Shown: piece after piece, positions 1 through 8,114 of the stretch
Layout of the letters: every line of letters starts with the position of its first letter
How positions within the stretch are numbered: the first letter of the stretch is position 1
Source of the DNA: JAUWTJ01 sp965603015
GTDB taxonomy: Bacteria; Pseudomonadota; Alphaproteobacteria; M2410
Reading direction: 5' to 3'
Assembly: GCA_965603015.1 (NCBI GenBank)
Contig: CBFDBJ010000021.1
Span: 1-43,464, forward strand
DNA: 43,464 nucleotides
Position numbers and translations under genes: made by a program
Notes under the pieces: generated by a model
Databases searched by the model: none
Seen by the model: only the letters and a program-made list of their open reading frames with translations
What the model was told of the DNA's origin: nothing

Positions 1-217
1 CCTCAAGATCCTCGCCAGTGACAATCGCCAGAACGCCGTCGACCGCTTTGGCATCATCAAGATCAATTGAGTTGATAATCCCGTGCGCAACTTGTGACCG
101 GACCACCAGACAATGCACCATATTGGGGAATTTTATATCGTCCGCATATTGACCATTACCCGTCACAAAGCGGACGTCCTCGGTGCGCCTGACGGCTTGA
201 CCGATCCCGAATTTCAT
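1..217 (-). CDS. Molybdopterin-binding subunit of xanthine/CO dehydrogenase family (5' part only)
   Basis: Only the first 72 codons lie in the window; the gene continues off the left edge. The protein opens with MKFGIGQAVRRTEDVRFVTG and runs into YADDI and VVRSQVAHG. This is the N-terminal pattern of the large molybdenum subunit of aerobic CO dehydrogenase (CoxL) and xanthine dehydrogenase-type enzymes. Two in-frame ATGs compete, at 223 and 217. The Shine-Dalgarno GGGAGG (224-229) abuts the first but sits six bases before the second, so I chose 217. Family members bind molybdenum cytosine dinucleotide and oxidise CO, purines, aldehydes or other small organics. The substrate cannot be told from this fragment. 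The moaA gene at 2014 would supply early cofactor synthesis. Confidence 0.8.
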   Translation of the reverse strand, partial: MKFGIGQAVRRTEDVRFVTGNGQYADDIKFPNMVHCLVVRSQVAHGIINSIDLDDAKAVDGVLAIVTGEDLE

Positions 218-330
218 ACTCATCCTCCCGAAATACCGGGCAATTTCAGCCCTTTTTTGACACCATAAGCGGATTACCCCCCGTGTCAATCGCCAGGTCT
301 TCCGTCAATCGCCAGATTCAGGTGCTAAAT

Positions 331-1824
331 TCAACTCGTCAGGATCCGGGCTACAGCCTCTTTCCAGCCGCCGTAGCGCGCATCACGTTGATCCGGCGAA
401 AGGGACGGCTCAAAGGCCCGGTCGAGCGCCCAGGCAGAGCCCAGGTCTTCCTTCGATCCACAGATGCCAGCCTGCAGCGCAGCAAGGTACGCCGCGCCCA
501 GCGCCGTCGTCTCCGTATAACGCGGCCTCTCGACCGGACGCCCCAAAATATCGGCCAGATTTTGGCAAAACCAGTTGTTTCGCACCATACCGCCATCGAC
601 CCGAAGTGGCGCGCTGGCATCAAGGCCGCCAGACATATCCGCCGCCATGGCTTCCATCAAATCGCGGGTTTGATACGACACTGATTCGATGGCCGCCCTG
701 ACCAGCTCGGCGATCCCGGTATCCCGGGTCATCCCGAGAATGGCGCCGCGCGCATGTGGGTCCCAATAGGGTGCACCCAGGCCGGTAAAGGCCGGCACCA
801 TATAAACCCCCGAGCGTTCATCGGCGCTCAAGGCCAAAGCCTCGCTCTCGGCCGCATCGCTGATCAGCTTGAGGCCGTCCCGCACCCACTGGATCGTGGC
901 GCCCGCCATGAAGATCGAACCCTCGACGGCATAGGTCGGTTTGCCGCCAAGCCGGTAGCCAATGGTCGTCAACAATTGATTGTGCGACGTCACCTTTTCC
1001 GACCCGGTATTGAGCAAGGCAAAGCATCCGGTGCCATAGGTCGATTTCATCATGCCGGGGCGGAAGCAGGTCTGACCCACGGTTGCCGCCTGCTGGTCTC
1101 CGGCCACACCGCAAATCGGGATCGCGCGCCCGAGCACAGCCTCACTGGCCATGCCAAAATCAGCGGCGCAATCCAGAACCTGCGGCAACAGGCTGCGCGG
1201 AACATTAAGCCGCCCGAGGATCTCGTCATCCCAGTCCTGGGTTTCAATATTAAACAACAGGGTCCGCGAAGCATTGGTCGCATCGGTGACATGGGAAGCA
1301 CCACCAGTCAGGTTCCAGATGAGCCAGCTGTCGATGGTGCCAAACGCCAGCTCACCCTTTTCGGCCCGCGCCCGAGCCCCCGGCACAGTGTCGAGAAGCC
1401 AGTCCAGTTTGGTGCCCGAAAAATAGGGATCGAGCAGCAGCCCGGTCTTGGCCTGAACCTTGTCGAGCCAGCCTTCTGCGCGCAGCGCGTCGCAGGTCTG
1501 CGCCGTGCGCCGGTCCTGCCAGACAATGGCATTGGCAACCGGTTCGCCCGTCGCCCGGTCCCACAGCACAGTTGTTTCTCTCTGGTTGGTAATACCAATC
1601 GCGACAATCTCGTCGCCGGACGAAGCCTCGCCCAGAACCTGACGGCACAACGCGCGGCAATCGGACCAGATCACCGAGGCGTCATGTTCCACCCAGCCAT
1701 CCTGCGGGTAGATCTGCGGAAACTCCTTTTGCGCCGAGGCAACTTCCTCAAAGGCATCATTGAACAGAATCGCGCGCGAACTTGTTGTTCCCTGGTCAAG
1801 TGCCAGGATCATACGATTTGCCAC
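331..1824 (-). CDS. glpK: Glycerol kinase
   Basis: This is a 497-residue FGGY-family kinase that phosphorylates glycerol to sn-glycerol 3-phosphate with ATP in the cytoplasm. The N-terminal phosphate-binding loop DQGTTSSR spans residues 10-17. The glycerol-contact motif NQRETT falls at residues 80-85. GVAGDQQAATVGQ, around residue 240, carries the substrate-binding aspartate. Length equals the usual 495-505 for the family. The start is GTG at 1824, six bases after GGAGG (1831-1835), and is well supported. No glpF, glpD or glpR lies next to it, so it looks like a single-gene unit. It is read away from moaA across about 190 bases. Its product could feed the acyltransferase plsY at 16253 (inference). 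Confidence 0.97.
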   Translation of the reverse strand: MANRMILALDQGTTSSRAILFNDAFEEVASAQKEFPQIYPQDGWVEHDASVIWSDCRALCRQVLGEASSGDEIVAIGITNQRETTVLWDRATGEPVANAIVWQDRRTAQTCDALRAEGWLDKVQAKTGLLLDPYFSGTKLDWLLDTVPGARARAEKGELAFGTIDSWLIWNLTGGASHVTDATNASRTLLFNIETQDWDDEILGRLNVPRSLLPQVLDCAADFGMASEAVLGRAIPICGVAGDQQAATVGQTCFRPGMMKSTYGTGCFALLNTGSEKVTSHNQLLTTIGYRLGGKPTYAVEGSIFMAGATIQWVRDGLKLISDAAESEALALSADERSGVYMVPAFTGLGAPYWDPHARGAILGMTRDTGIAELVRAAIESVSYQTRDLMEAMAADMSGGLDASAPLRVDGGMVRNNWFCQNLADILGRPVERPRYTETTALGAAYLAALQAGICGSKEDLGSAWALDRAFEPSLSPDQRDARYGGWKEAVARILTS

Positions 1825-2013
1825 TTAAATCCTCCCTGAAGTGCGCAGCTTAACCTGGAATCAATCCAGGGTCTTGCCTGGTTTCCGGCGTTTACCCTAA
1901 CGTCAATTCCCGTAAATGCGCAATGTGTCACATTTCGTCGAATGGCAAATTGCGGCATGAGGCCTGTTGTGGTGTAGTCCCCTCAGACTGAAATTTGCGC
2001 CGGAAAAAGCACT

Positions 2014-3075
2014 ATGGATCTGGAATTGGACAGCAAGGCACGGGAACCCGAGGACGTCCTTCGCGATGGCGTGGCTGATAGCGCTCCGCTCATCGATCCC
2101 TTTGGCCGCCAGGTCACCTATATGCGCGTCTCGGTGACGGACCGCTGTGACTTCCGCTGTGTCTACTGCATGTCCGAGCACATGACCTTCCTGCCCAAGA
2201 AAGAAGTCCTGTCCCTTGAAGAGCTCGAGACGGTCTGCACGAGTTTTGTCCGGCGCGGCGTCAAGAGACTTCGCCTGACCGGCGGCGAGCCACTGGTGCG
2301 CCGGGGACTCATGGGCCTCATAACAAATCTTTCTCGCCATCTCGAAACAGGCGCGCTTGAAGAACTGACCCTGACCACCAACGGCAGCCAGCTCCCCCGC
2401 ATGGCCGGCGATCTTTATGCAGCGGGCATCCGGCGGGTCAATGTTTCCCTCGACACCCTCGATCCGGAAAAGTTCGCCGCGATCACCAGATGGGGCAAGC
2501 TGGAAAAGGTGCTTGAAGGCCTTGATGCCGCCGACAAGGCTGGCCTCAAGATCAAGATCAACACGGTCGCCCTGCAAAACTTCAACGAGACCGAAATCGA
2601 GCCGATGATCCGCTGGGCCCATGGCCGGGGCTACGACCTCACCCTGATCGAAACCATGCCGCTCGGTGAAATCGATGGTGACCGGTCGCAGCAATATCTG
2701 CCGCTTTCAAAGGTGCGCGCCGAACTGGAACAATCCTTGACCCTGACAGACAACCCCTTCAAGACCGGCGGCCCCGCGCGGTACACCGACGTGAAGGAAA
2801 CCGGCGGCCGGCTCGGCTTCATCACCCCGCTGACCCATAATTTCTGCGAAGGTTGCAACCGCGTGCGCCTGACCTCAACCGGTAAACTCTACATGTGCCT
2901 CGGCCAGGATGACGATGCTGACCTCAAGCACGCCCTGCGCGAGGGCGGGATCCAGGCGCTGGACGAAGCCATCGTCGAGGCTATTTCGCGCAAGCCAAAG
3001 GGCCATGATTTCGAGATTGCCCGCGCGGCGCCCAATGTTTCCGTCGCCCGCCACATGTCGACCACAGGCGGCTAG
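2014..3075 (+). CDS. moaA: GTP 3',8-cyclase (molybdenum cofactor biosynthesis)
   Basis: This radical-SAM enzyme makes 3',8-cyclo-GTP, the first step of molybdopterin synthesis. The 353-residue protein has the SAM-cluster motif C45-x3-C49-x2-C52 and the LTGGEPLVR segment. A second iron-sulfur cluster site near the C terminus uses C278, C281 and C295 in NFCEGCNRVRLTSTGKLYMC. It ends in the double glycine typical of MoaA. The first 30 residues before the core are slightly long for the family, but no better start is obvious. No other moa or moe gene is adjacent. Two molybdenum enzymes in the window, at 1-217 and 29251-29967, would depend on this pathway. nadK follows after 37 bases in the same direction. 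Confidence 0.97.
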   Translation: MDLELDSKAREPEDVLRDGVADSAPLIDPFGRQVTYMRVSVTDRCDFRCVYCMSEHMTFLPKKEVLSLEELETVCTSFVRRGVKRLRLTGGEPLVRRGLMGLITNLSRHLETGALEELTLTTNGSQLPRMAGDLYAAGIRRVNVSLDTLDPEKFAAITRWGKLEKVLEGLDAADKAGLKIKINTVALQNFNETEIEPMIRWAHGRGYDLTLIETMPLGEIDGDRSQQYLPLSKVRAELEQSLTLTDNPFKTGGPARYTDVKETGGRLGFITPLTHNFCEGCNRVRLTSTGKLYMCLGQDDDADLKHALREGGIQALDEAIVEAISRKPKGHDFEIARAAPNVSVARHMSTTGG

Positions 3076-3112
3076 TTGACGCCAGCCTCAATTGGACTAA
3101 AGATCCTCCCCT

Positions 3113-3880
3113 ATGACCGACAAGAAAATAGCGTTTGTTGCCGCTGCCAACGATCAGGCCTCCGAGGCAGAAGCACTTTTGAAAGCCAAATATGACCACG
3201 TCCCGCCGGACGAGGCCGATATCATCGTCGCCCTCGGCGGAGACGGCTTCATGCTGCAAACCCTGCATGACTACCTCAGAACCGCCACACCAATTTATGG
3301 CATGAACCGCGGCTCGGTCGGTTTCATGATGAACGAGTATAACACCGAAGACCTGCTCGAACGCCTCGACAAGGCCGTCGAAGCCAGGATCCGCCCCTTG
3401 CGCATGACCACCACAGATGCCGATGGCAACGAGGCAAATGCCGTCGCCATTAACGAGGTCTCGCTGCTGCGCGAAACCCGCCAGACCGCCAGAATCCGCA
3501 TCTCCATCGATGACCGGGTACGTATGGACGAACTCAGTTGCGACGGCATCCTGCTCGCCACCCCTGCTGGCAGCACCGCCTATAACCTTTCGGCCCACGG
3601 CCCGGTGCTGCCCATCGATGCCGCACTGCTGGCGCTCACACCGATCAGCGCCTTCCGCCCCCGCCGCTGGCGCGGTGCGCTCCTGCCTTACAAGTCAAAA
3701 GTCAAATTCGAAATCCTCGAACAGGAAAAGCGCCCGGTCAGCGCGGTGGCCGATCACACCGAAGTGCGAAACATCCGTGAAGTGACGATCTGCGAAGCCA
3801 GGGATGTGACGATCACCATGCTGTTCGACAAGGACCACTCGCTCGAAGAGCGCATCATGCGCGAGCAGTTTGTCGATTAG
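3113..3880 (+). CDS. nadK: NAD kinase
   Basis: This cytosolic enzyme phosphorylates NAD to NADP. It has 255 residues, the short form common in alphaproteobacteria. The catalytic GGDG motif is at residues 42-45. The MNRGSVGFMMNEY segment follows, as do the conserved NE dipeptide (AINEVSLLR) and the nucleotide-binding DGILLATPAGSTAYNLSAHGP. It begins with ATG 37 bases after moaA on the same strand and may be co-transcribed with it. Its product would serve the NADPH-using glutathione reductase at 36133 in the general sense only. Confidence 0.95.
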   Translation: MTDKKIAFVAAANDQASEAEALLKAKYDHVPPDEADIIVALGGDGFMLQTLHDYLRTATPIYGMNRGSVGFMMNEYNTEDLLERLDKAVEARIRPLRMTTTDADGNEANAVAINEVSLLRETRQTARIRISIDDRVRMDELSCDGILLATPAGSTAYNLSAHGPVLPIDAALLALTPISAFRPRRWRGALLPYKSKVKFEILEQEKRPVSAVADHTEVRNIREVTICEARDVTITMLFDKDHSLEERIMREQFVD

Positions 3881-4107
3881 GTCATCCGCACAGTCCCGTC
3901 AGATTTTCCGATCTCCGGCCCATCTGCAGCGATGACCATTGTCAGTCATCGACTAAAAAGCGGCAGACCAAAACGAAATTCCCGAAATGATCCAAAAATT
4001 GTAAAGGTTGAGTTGGAATCTTGACAACAATTTAAGGGTTGACCCGGATAGTCCCTCCCGCGCAACATTCTGCGATGAATCACTTGTGAAGTAACCAGGG
4101 GCCCCTC

Positions 4108-5217
4108 ATGACTGACATTACTGCCGACGACTTTCCTGCTGCGCCATCTGCTGACGCAGCACCCTCCAGAACCGGCACATCGGGGACCCTGCGTGATCTC
4201 CCGTTTGAATTTCGCGGCAATGCCAGCGAGTTTTTCGGCATCTGGATTGTCAATCTTCTTTTGTCGGTCCTCACCCTTGGCATCTACTCCGCCTGGGCCA
4301 AGGTTCGTACCAAGCGGTATTTCTACGGCAACACCTTTGTCGATGACAGTGCCTTTGAGTATCACGCAACGCCAATTCAAATCTTGATTGGCAGGCTCAT
4401 CGCTGTTGGTGCCTACATCTTCTACATGCTGACCTCCGCTTTTGCTCCGATCCTCTCCCTCTTTCTTGCACTGGCCTTCTTCTTTGCAATCCCCTGGATT
4501 ATCAACAGATCCCTCCGATTCAATACGCGCATGTCGAGCTATCGCAACGTTCGGCTGGGTTTTGACGGGGACTACTGGTCTGCTTTCAAGGCCTATATCC
4601 TGTGGCCCATTGCAGGTGTCTTCAGTATTGGGCTCCTCTTGCCGATTGCAGCAAAGGCGCAGCAATCCTATCTTGTGAATAATGCCCGCTTCGGTGGCCG
4701 ACCATTATCCGTCCATTTATCGGCAGGTGAATTCTACAAGATTTATGTTGTCGGTTTCCTTGTTATTGTCGGCCTGCTTATCATGACAGGTCTTGCTTTC
4801 TTTTTAGCCAGCAGCGGATCAACATCGACAGAAAACGAAATCGCTTCAATTTCGCCCATTATGCAATTTCTTCCCCTAATATTTATACTGACGATTTTAT
4901 TTATCGGCGTCTATATTCAAACCATGGTCACCAATCTGGTTTTTAACGCCATGGAGCTGGACCATACCCACGGTTTTCGCTCTGAAATGTCGCCCTGGCA
5001 GATGCTCTGGATCACTGTGTCCAATACGCTTGCCATCGCCTTTACCCTCGGACTCATGTACCCGTGGGCTCAGGTGAGACAGGTGAAGTACCGCGCCAGC
5101 AAGACAGCTTTCTTGGCCGCCTCGGACTTGTCTGAGTTCGTCTCCACACTGGAAGACGAAGACAGTGCCATCGGCGAGGAAATTGGCGAATTTTTTGATA
5201 TCGAGATCGGAATTTGA
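4108..5217 (+). CDS. DUF898 (YjgN-like) polytopic inner-membrane protein
   Basis: This 369-residue membrane protein has the DUF898/YjgN signature. LPFEFRGNASEFFGIWIVNLLLSVLTLGIYSAWAKVRTKRYFYGNT recurs in weaker form near the C terminus as LAIAFTLGLMYPWAQVRQVKYRA. About six hydrophobic segments are visible between residues 45 and 330. The acidic C-terminal tail is rich in Glu and Asp. The function of the family is not known. The stop codon overlaps the TTG start of the downstream M48 protease by four bases, so the two are almost certainly translated together. The gene is less GC-rich than its neighbours in its central part. It starts at ATG 4108 with a weak AGGGG ribosome site. Confidence 0.85.
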   Translation: MTDITADDFPAAPSADAAPSRTGTSGTLRDLPFEFRGNASEFFGIWIVNLLLSVLTLGIYSAWAKVRTKRYFYGNTFVDDSAFEYHATPIQILIGRLIAVGAYIFYMLTSAFAPILSLFLALAFFFAIPWIINRSLRFNTRMSSYRNVRLGFDGDYWSAFKAYILWPIAGVFSIGLLLPIAAKAQQSYLVNNARFGGRPLSVHLSAGEFYKIYVVGFLVIVGLLIMTGLAFFLASSGSTSTENEIASISPIMQFLPLIFILTILFIGVYIQTMVTNLVFNAMELDHTHGFRSEMSPWQMLWITVSNTLAIAFTLGLMYPWAQVRQVKYRASKTAFLAASDLSEFVSTLEDEDSAIGEEIGEFFDIEIGI

Positions 5218-6245
5218 CCCATCAGTTTGAAGGCTTTCTCTACCCCCCGCGCAGCTCCCACCGGACAGCGGTCCAGGTTCAGGTCGAGGAAACAGGAGAC
5301 GTCGCGGTTCTCGGCGAGGACGGCACCGTTCTGCTGCAGGCGCTTTGGCAAGAAATAAAGCTCTCGCAAAGGGTCGGCAGTTCAGCACGGCGTCTGACCT
5401 TTTCCGAGGGAGAGGTTGTCGAGACCAGTGACAATGATACAATCGATGTTGTCGATTTGGCTCATCGTGGAACTTCGGCGGCGGGACTTATGCACCGCAT
5501 GGAACGGCTCACGCTCTTCACCCTCGTCGTTCTCGTCGTGACCGGGGCCGTTGCCTTCTCATTCTTCAAATGGTGGCTGCCGGCCGCATCGGACCAAATG
5601 GCCATGGTCCTGCCGCCTGCACTCCTCGAGAGTATCGGCAATCAGACTCTGAAAATCATGGATAAGGGATTTCTCGAGCCAAGCGCGCTCACCGAAGCCG
5701 ATCAGAAAAAATTCGAAACAGAGTTCCGGCGCTTGCTGAAGGCTACGACCGCCCTTGAACAAGAGCCCGAGCTTGTCTTCCGCTCTGCACCTGTGCTCGG
5801 CCCCAACGCCTTTGCTCTGCCCAATGGCAAGATCGTCCTGACCGATGAAATTATCGAACTCTCGACCCATGACCTGCAGATTGTCGGCGTCCTGGCACAC
5901 GAGATATCCCATGTCGAAAACCGCCATATCATGCGCAGCTTTCTACGCTCGACCAGCATTGCCGTTATTATAGTGCTCATCACAGGGGACATGGCGGAGC
6001 TGACAGAAATGGCCATCGCCATCCCCACGTTCATGGTGGAGATGGGATATTCACGCGACTTCGAACGTGAAGCTGATGCAAGAGCCATGGAACTGATGAC
6101 CGCCATTGGCGAGGACCCGTCTCATCTTGCCGACATGTTCGAACTGATGGCAAAAAATTGCGACGAAGACGACTGCGGCACCTCCTGGCTATCGAGCCAC
6201 CCTGACACCATGGCACGCATTGCTTCCATCAGGGGTCGCGATTGA
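5214..6245 (+). CDS. M48-family membrane-anchored zinc metalloprotease
   Basis: The protein is 343 residues. The N-terminal 90 residues are soluble and beta-rich in look. A transmembrane segment spans about residues 101-118, and the peptidase domain follows. The zinc motif H229-E-x-x-H233 sits in VLAHEISHVENRH, with the third ligand E286 in RDFEREADARAM. A second hydrophobic stretch lies at about 246-258. The C-terminal WLSSHPDTMARI is typical of M48 proteases of the HtpX/LoiP/BepA type. The TTG start overlaps the end of the DUF898 gene by four bases, indicating translational coupling. M48 enzymes degrade misfolded membrane or periplasmic proteins. The substrate here, and any role for DUF898 as partner, are inference. 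Confidence 0.88.
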   Translation: MTHQFEGFLYPPRSSHRTAVQVQVEETGDVAVLGEDGTVLLQALWQEIKLSQRVGSSARRLTFSEGEVVETSDNDTIDVVDLAHRGTSAAGLMHRMERLTLFTLVVLVVTGAVAFSFFKWWLPAASDQMAMVLPPALLESIGNQTLKIMDKGFLEPSALTEADQKKFETEFRRLLKATTALEQEPELVFRSAPVLGPNAFALPNGKIVLTDEIIELSTHDLQIVGVLAHEISHVENRHIMRSFLRSTSIAVIIVLITGDMAELTEMAIAIPTFMVEMGYSRDFEREADARAMELMTAIGEDPSHLADMFELMAKNCDEDDCGTSWLSSHPDTMARIASIRGRD

Positions 6246-6263
6246 GCTCCTGCCGCTCGACGA

Positions 6264-6719
6264 TCATGATCGCCCGCCGATGTCGCGCGATTTTCTGTTG
6301 CTCCGCAGCCAGCGCATCGCGAGATAAAGCACTTCCGCCTCCGGGCGCCGAGTCTTCCCCTTCAACGCACATTCCCAAACGGTCATCACGCGCCAGCCGC
6401 CATCAAGCAAGGCCTGGACATTCCTCTCATCCCGCGCCGCATTACCCTCAATCTTCTCCCGCCAAAACTCCTGCCGCGTCTTCGGCCATTTGAAAAGATG
6501 GCAGTTGTGCTTGTGCCAGAAGCAACCATTGACGAAGATGACGGCACTATATTTTGGCAAGACGAGATCAGGCTTGCCGGGCAGTTTCTTGTCATGAAGG
6601 CGGAAGCGGAAGCCGCGTTTGTGGAGGCCGGAGCGTATGATCATCTCGGGCTTTGTATTCGTGCCCTTGATGCCGCTCATCATGCGGCTGCGGGTGGCTT
6701 TGTCGACGACATCAGGCAA
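6264..6719 (-). CDS. vsr: Very short patch repair (Vsr) mismatch endonuclease
   Basis: Vsr nicks next to T:G mismatches left by deamination of 5-methylcytosine made by Dcm-type methyltransferases. The reading frame is open to 6878, but I place the start at TTG 6719. This gives 151 residues beginning MPDVVDKATRSRMMSGIKG. With it, the expected residues fall at the Escherichia coli Vsr positions as I recall them: E25, D51 (GKPD), and C66, H69, H71 and C73 (GCFWHKHNC). Position 64 is Asn here, where E. coli has His. A GGAGG stands about 11 bases upstream. The gene overlaps the 3' end of dcm by eight bases, as expected for a coupled pair. It converges on the M48 gene 18 bases away. Confidence 0.93.
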   Translation of the reverse strand: MPDVVDKATRSRMMSGIKGTNTKPEMIIRSGLHKRGFRFRLHDKKLPGKPDLVLPKYSAVIFVNGCFWHKHNCHLFKWPKTRQEFWREKIEGNAARDERNVQALLDGGWRVMTVWECALKGKTRRPEAEVLYLAMRWLRSNRKSRDIGGRS

Positions 6720-7794
6720 CAGCCCCGAGCTCCTCCGGAACGTCCTGCCGCAAAATATGCGGCGCCATATGTTGTGCCACAGCCTCGACGACCGGCACGA
6801 CAACAGAATTGCCAAATTGCTTGTAGGCCTGGGTGTCCGAGACGGGAATGACGAACTTTTGCTCGCCCGACCCGTCATAGCCCATCAGCCTGGCGCACTC
6901 TCTTGGCGTCAGACGGCGCGGATTGCGGCCCTTGCCGCGATCCACCAAAATTTCCGACCCGTCTTTGTAGTAGCGCGCCGACAGGGTGCGTGCGACGCTG
7001 TCGGCATCCACAAGACCAAAGCCGAAACCGTTACCTTTGGCTTTGTGCTTGGCCGCATAGGTCTGCAAGTAATTCCAGAGCTTGTCGGAGAGAACATATT
7101 TGTCCGACACCTTGCCGCCGCGCCCTGTTGTAAAGGGTAGTTCTACCCGCTCGCTGCCATCTTCAGGATGGAACACAGCTTTCATGCGTGGTCCCTGCCC
7201 CGCCTCGCCGATCACCAGGTCGTCAAAGCCAAACCCCGTGTCTTCGCGAAACCCGGCGATGAAAATACGCTCCCTGTGCTGAGGGACAAAACTCTTGGCG
7301 TCGATCACCCGTGTGTCAATCGTGTAACCAAGCTCTTCCGTCAAGGTGCGGCAGATAATCTCGAACGTATTACCCTTGTCATGACTGAGGAGGTTCTTGA
7401 CATTCTCAAGCAAAAAAGCGCGCGGCCGATGGTGTTCAAGGATCCGCGCAACATCGAAAAACAGTGTGCCTTGCGCATCGTCGCGAAAGCCGTGCGGACG
7501 CCCGAGCGAATTCTTCTTTGACACCCCGGCAATCGAAAACGGCTGACACGGGAACCCGGCAAGCAGAACATCATGAACCGGGATATCGGGCGCCGCGACT
7601 TGCGTAATATCACCGGCAATCTCGTGGCTGTCGCGGGGATTATTGGCCTGATAGGTTTTGACAGCAAACCTGTTCCACTCGGAGGTGAAGACACATTGCC
7701 CGCCAACGGATTCAAAGCCGCGCCTCAGCCCGCCGATCCCCGCGAAGAGGTCGATGAAGGTAAAGTCGCTTGCTGGTATTGTCATACTGGTCAC
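6712..7794 (-). CDS. dcm: DNA (cytosine-5) methyltransferase, Dcm/EcoRII-like
   Basis: This is a complete 360-residue C5-cytosine methyltransferase. Motif I FIDLFAGIGG spans residues 13-22. The catalytic Cys83 lies in GFPCQPFS, motif VI is E130-N-V, and motif VIII QHRER is at 172-176. Motif IX/X LTPRECARLMGY and QFGNSVVVPV close the domain. The stretch AKGNGFGFGLVD to LSARYYKDGSEILVDRG resembles the target-recognition region of E. coli Dcm and M.EcoRII. Methylation of the inner C of CCWGG is therefore likely but inferred. The start is GTG 7794, or ATG 7785 in the same frame. No restriction endonuclease gene is nearby; the only partner is vsr. Dcm-vsr pairs are uncommon in alphaproteobacteria, so acquisition by transfer is plausible. 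Confidence 0.95.
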   Translation of the reverse strand: MTSMTIPASDFTFIDLFAGIGGLRRGFESVGGQCVFTSEWNRFAVKTYQANNPRDSHEIAGDITQVAAPDIPVHDVLLAGFPCQPFSIAGVSKKNSLGRPHGFRDDAQGTLFFDVARILEHHRPRAFLLENVKNLLSHDKGNTFEIICRTLTEELGYTIDTRVIDAKSFVPQHRERIFIAGFREDTGFGFDDLVIGEAGQGPRMKAVFHPEDGSERVELPFTTGRGGKVSDKYVLSDKLWNYLQTYAAKHKAKGNGFGFGLVDADSVARTLSARYYKDGSEILVDRGKGRNPRRLTPRECARLMGYDGSGEQKFVIPVSDTQAYKQFGNSVVVPVVEAVAQHMAPHILRQDVPEELGAVA

Positions 7795-7848
7795 ATTTCC
7801 TGCTGACGATAACTCGGCAATCTGAATGGCACCGAATATCCCCTTTTG

Positions 7849-7969
7849 TTGTCGTCCCGGGCAAGCGCAGCGCGACCCGGGACCTCAGGGCACAATGCGG
7901 GGACTAATTCAAACCGTCATAAGAAGCATGATCGTGCCCGGAGATCCCGGCTCTTCGGCCGGGACGACA
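7849..7969. repeat. Inverted pair of REP-like repeats (GTCGTCCCGGG family)
   Basis: GTCGTCCCGGGC begins at 7851 and forms a hairpin from CCCGGG 7856-7861 and CCCGGG 7876-7881. An opposing unit ends in GCCGGGACGAC at about 7968, with its own hairpin CCCGGC 7946-7951 / GCCGGG 7958-7963. The inner consensus GACCTCAGGGCACAATGC recurs in the copy at 39098. These elements fill most of the 320-base gap between dcm and selO; I see no gene there. Confidence 0.75.
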
Positions 7970-8114
7970 AGAAACACAGATACCCGCGCCTTTCGCAATT
8001 CAACGTTACCAAGCGATTCACCAGCGCACCAGGTCGTATCTACGTCAAAGGATGCATCAGGTCGCCGGACCCTGTAGAGTTCAGAACTATTCACAAAGAG
8101 ACAGAGGGCGCGTT

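Noticed and set aside
754..1839. Long plus-strand open frame (361 codons) opposite glpK
   Set aside because: Antisense shadow of a well-supported glycerol kinase; Arg/Gln/Pro-rich with no recognisable domain.
1903..2694. Minus-strand open frame (263 codons) over moaA
   Set aside because: Shadow of moaA, whose motifs and ligands are intact on the other strand.
4021..4060. Promoter TTGACA at 4021 upstream of the DUF898 gene
   Set aside because: A good -35 box is present, but no acceptable -10 hexamer lies at 16-18 bases.
6712..7794. Complete restriction-modification system
   Set aside because: Only methyltransferase and mismatch nuclease genes are present; the flanks (M48 protease, selO) are not restriction enzymes.
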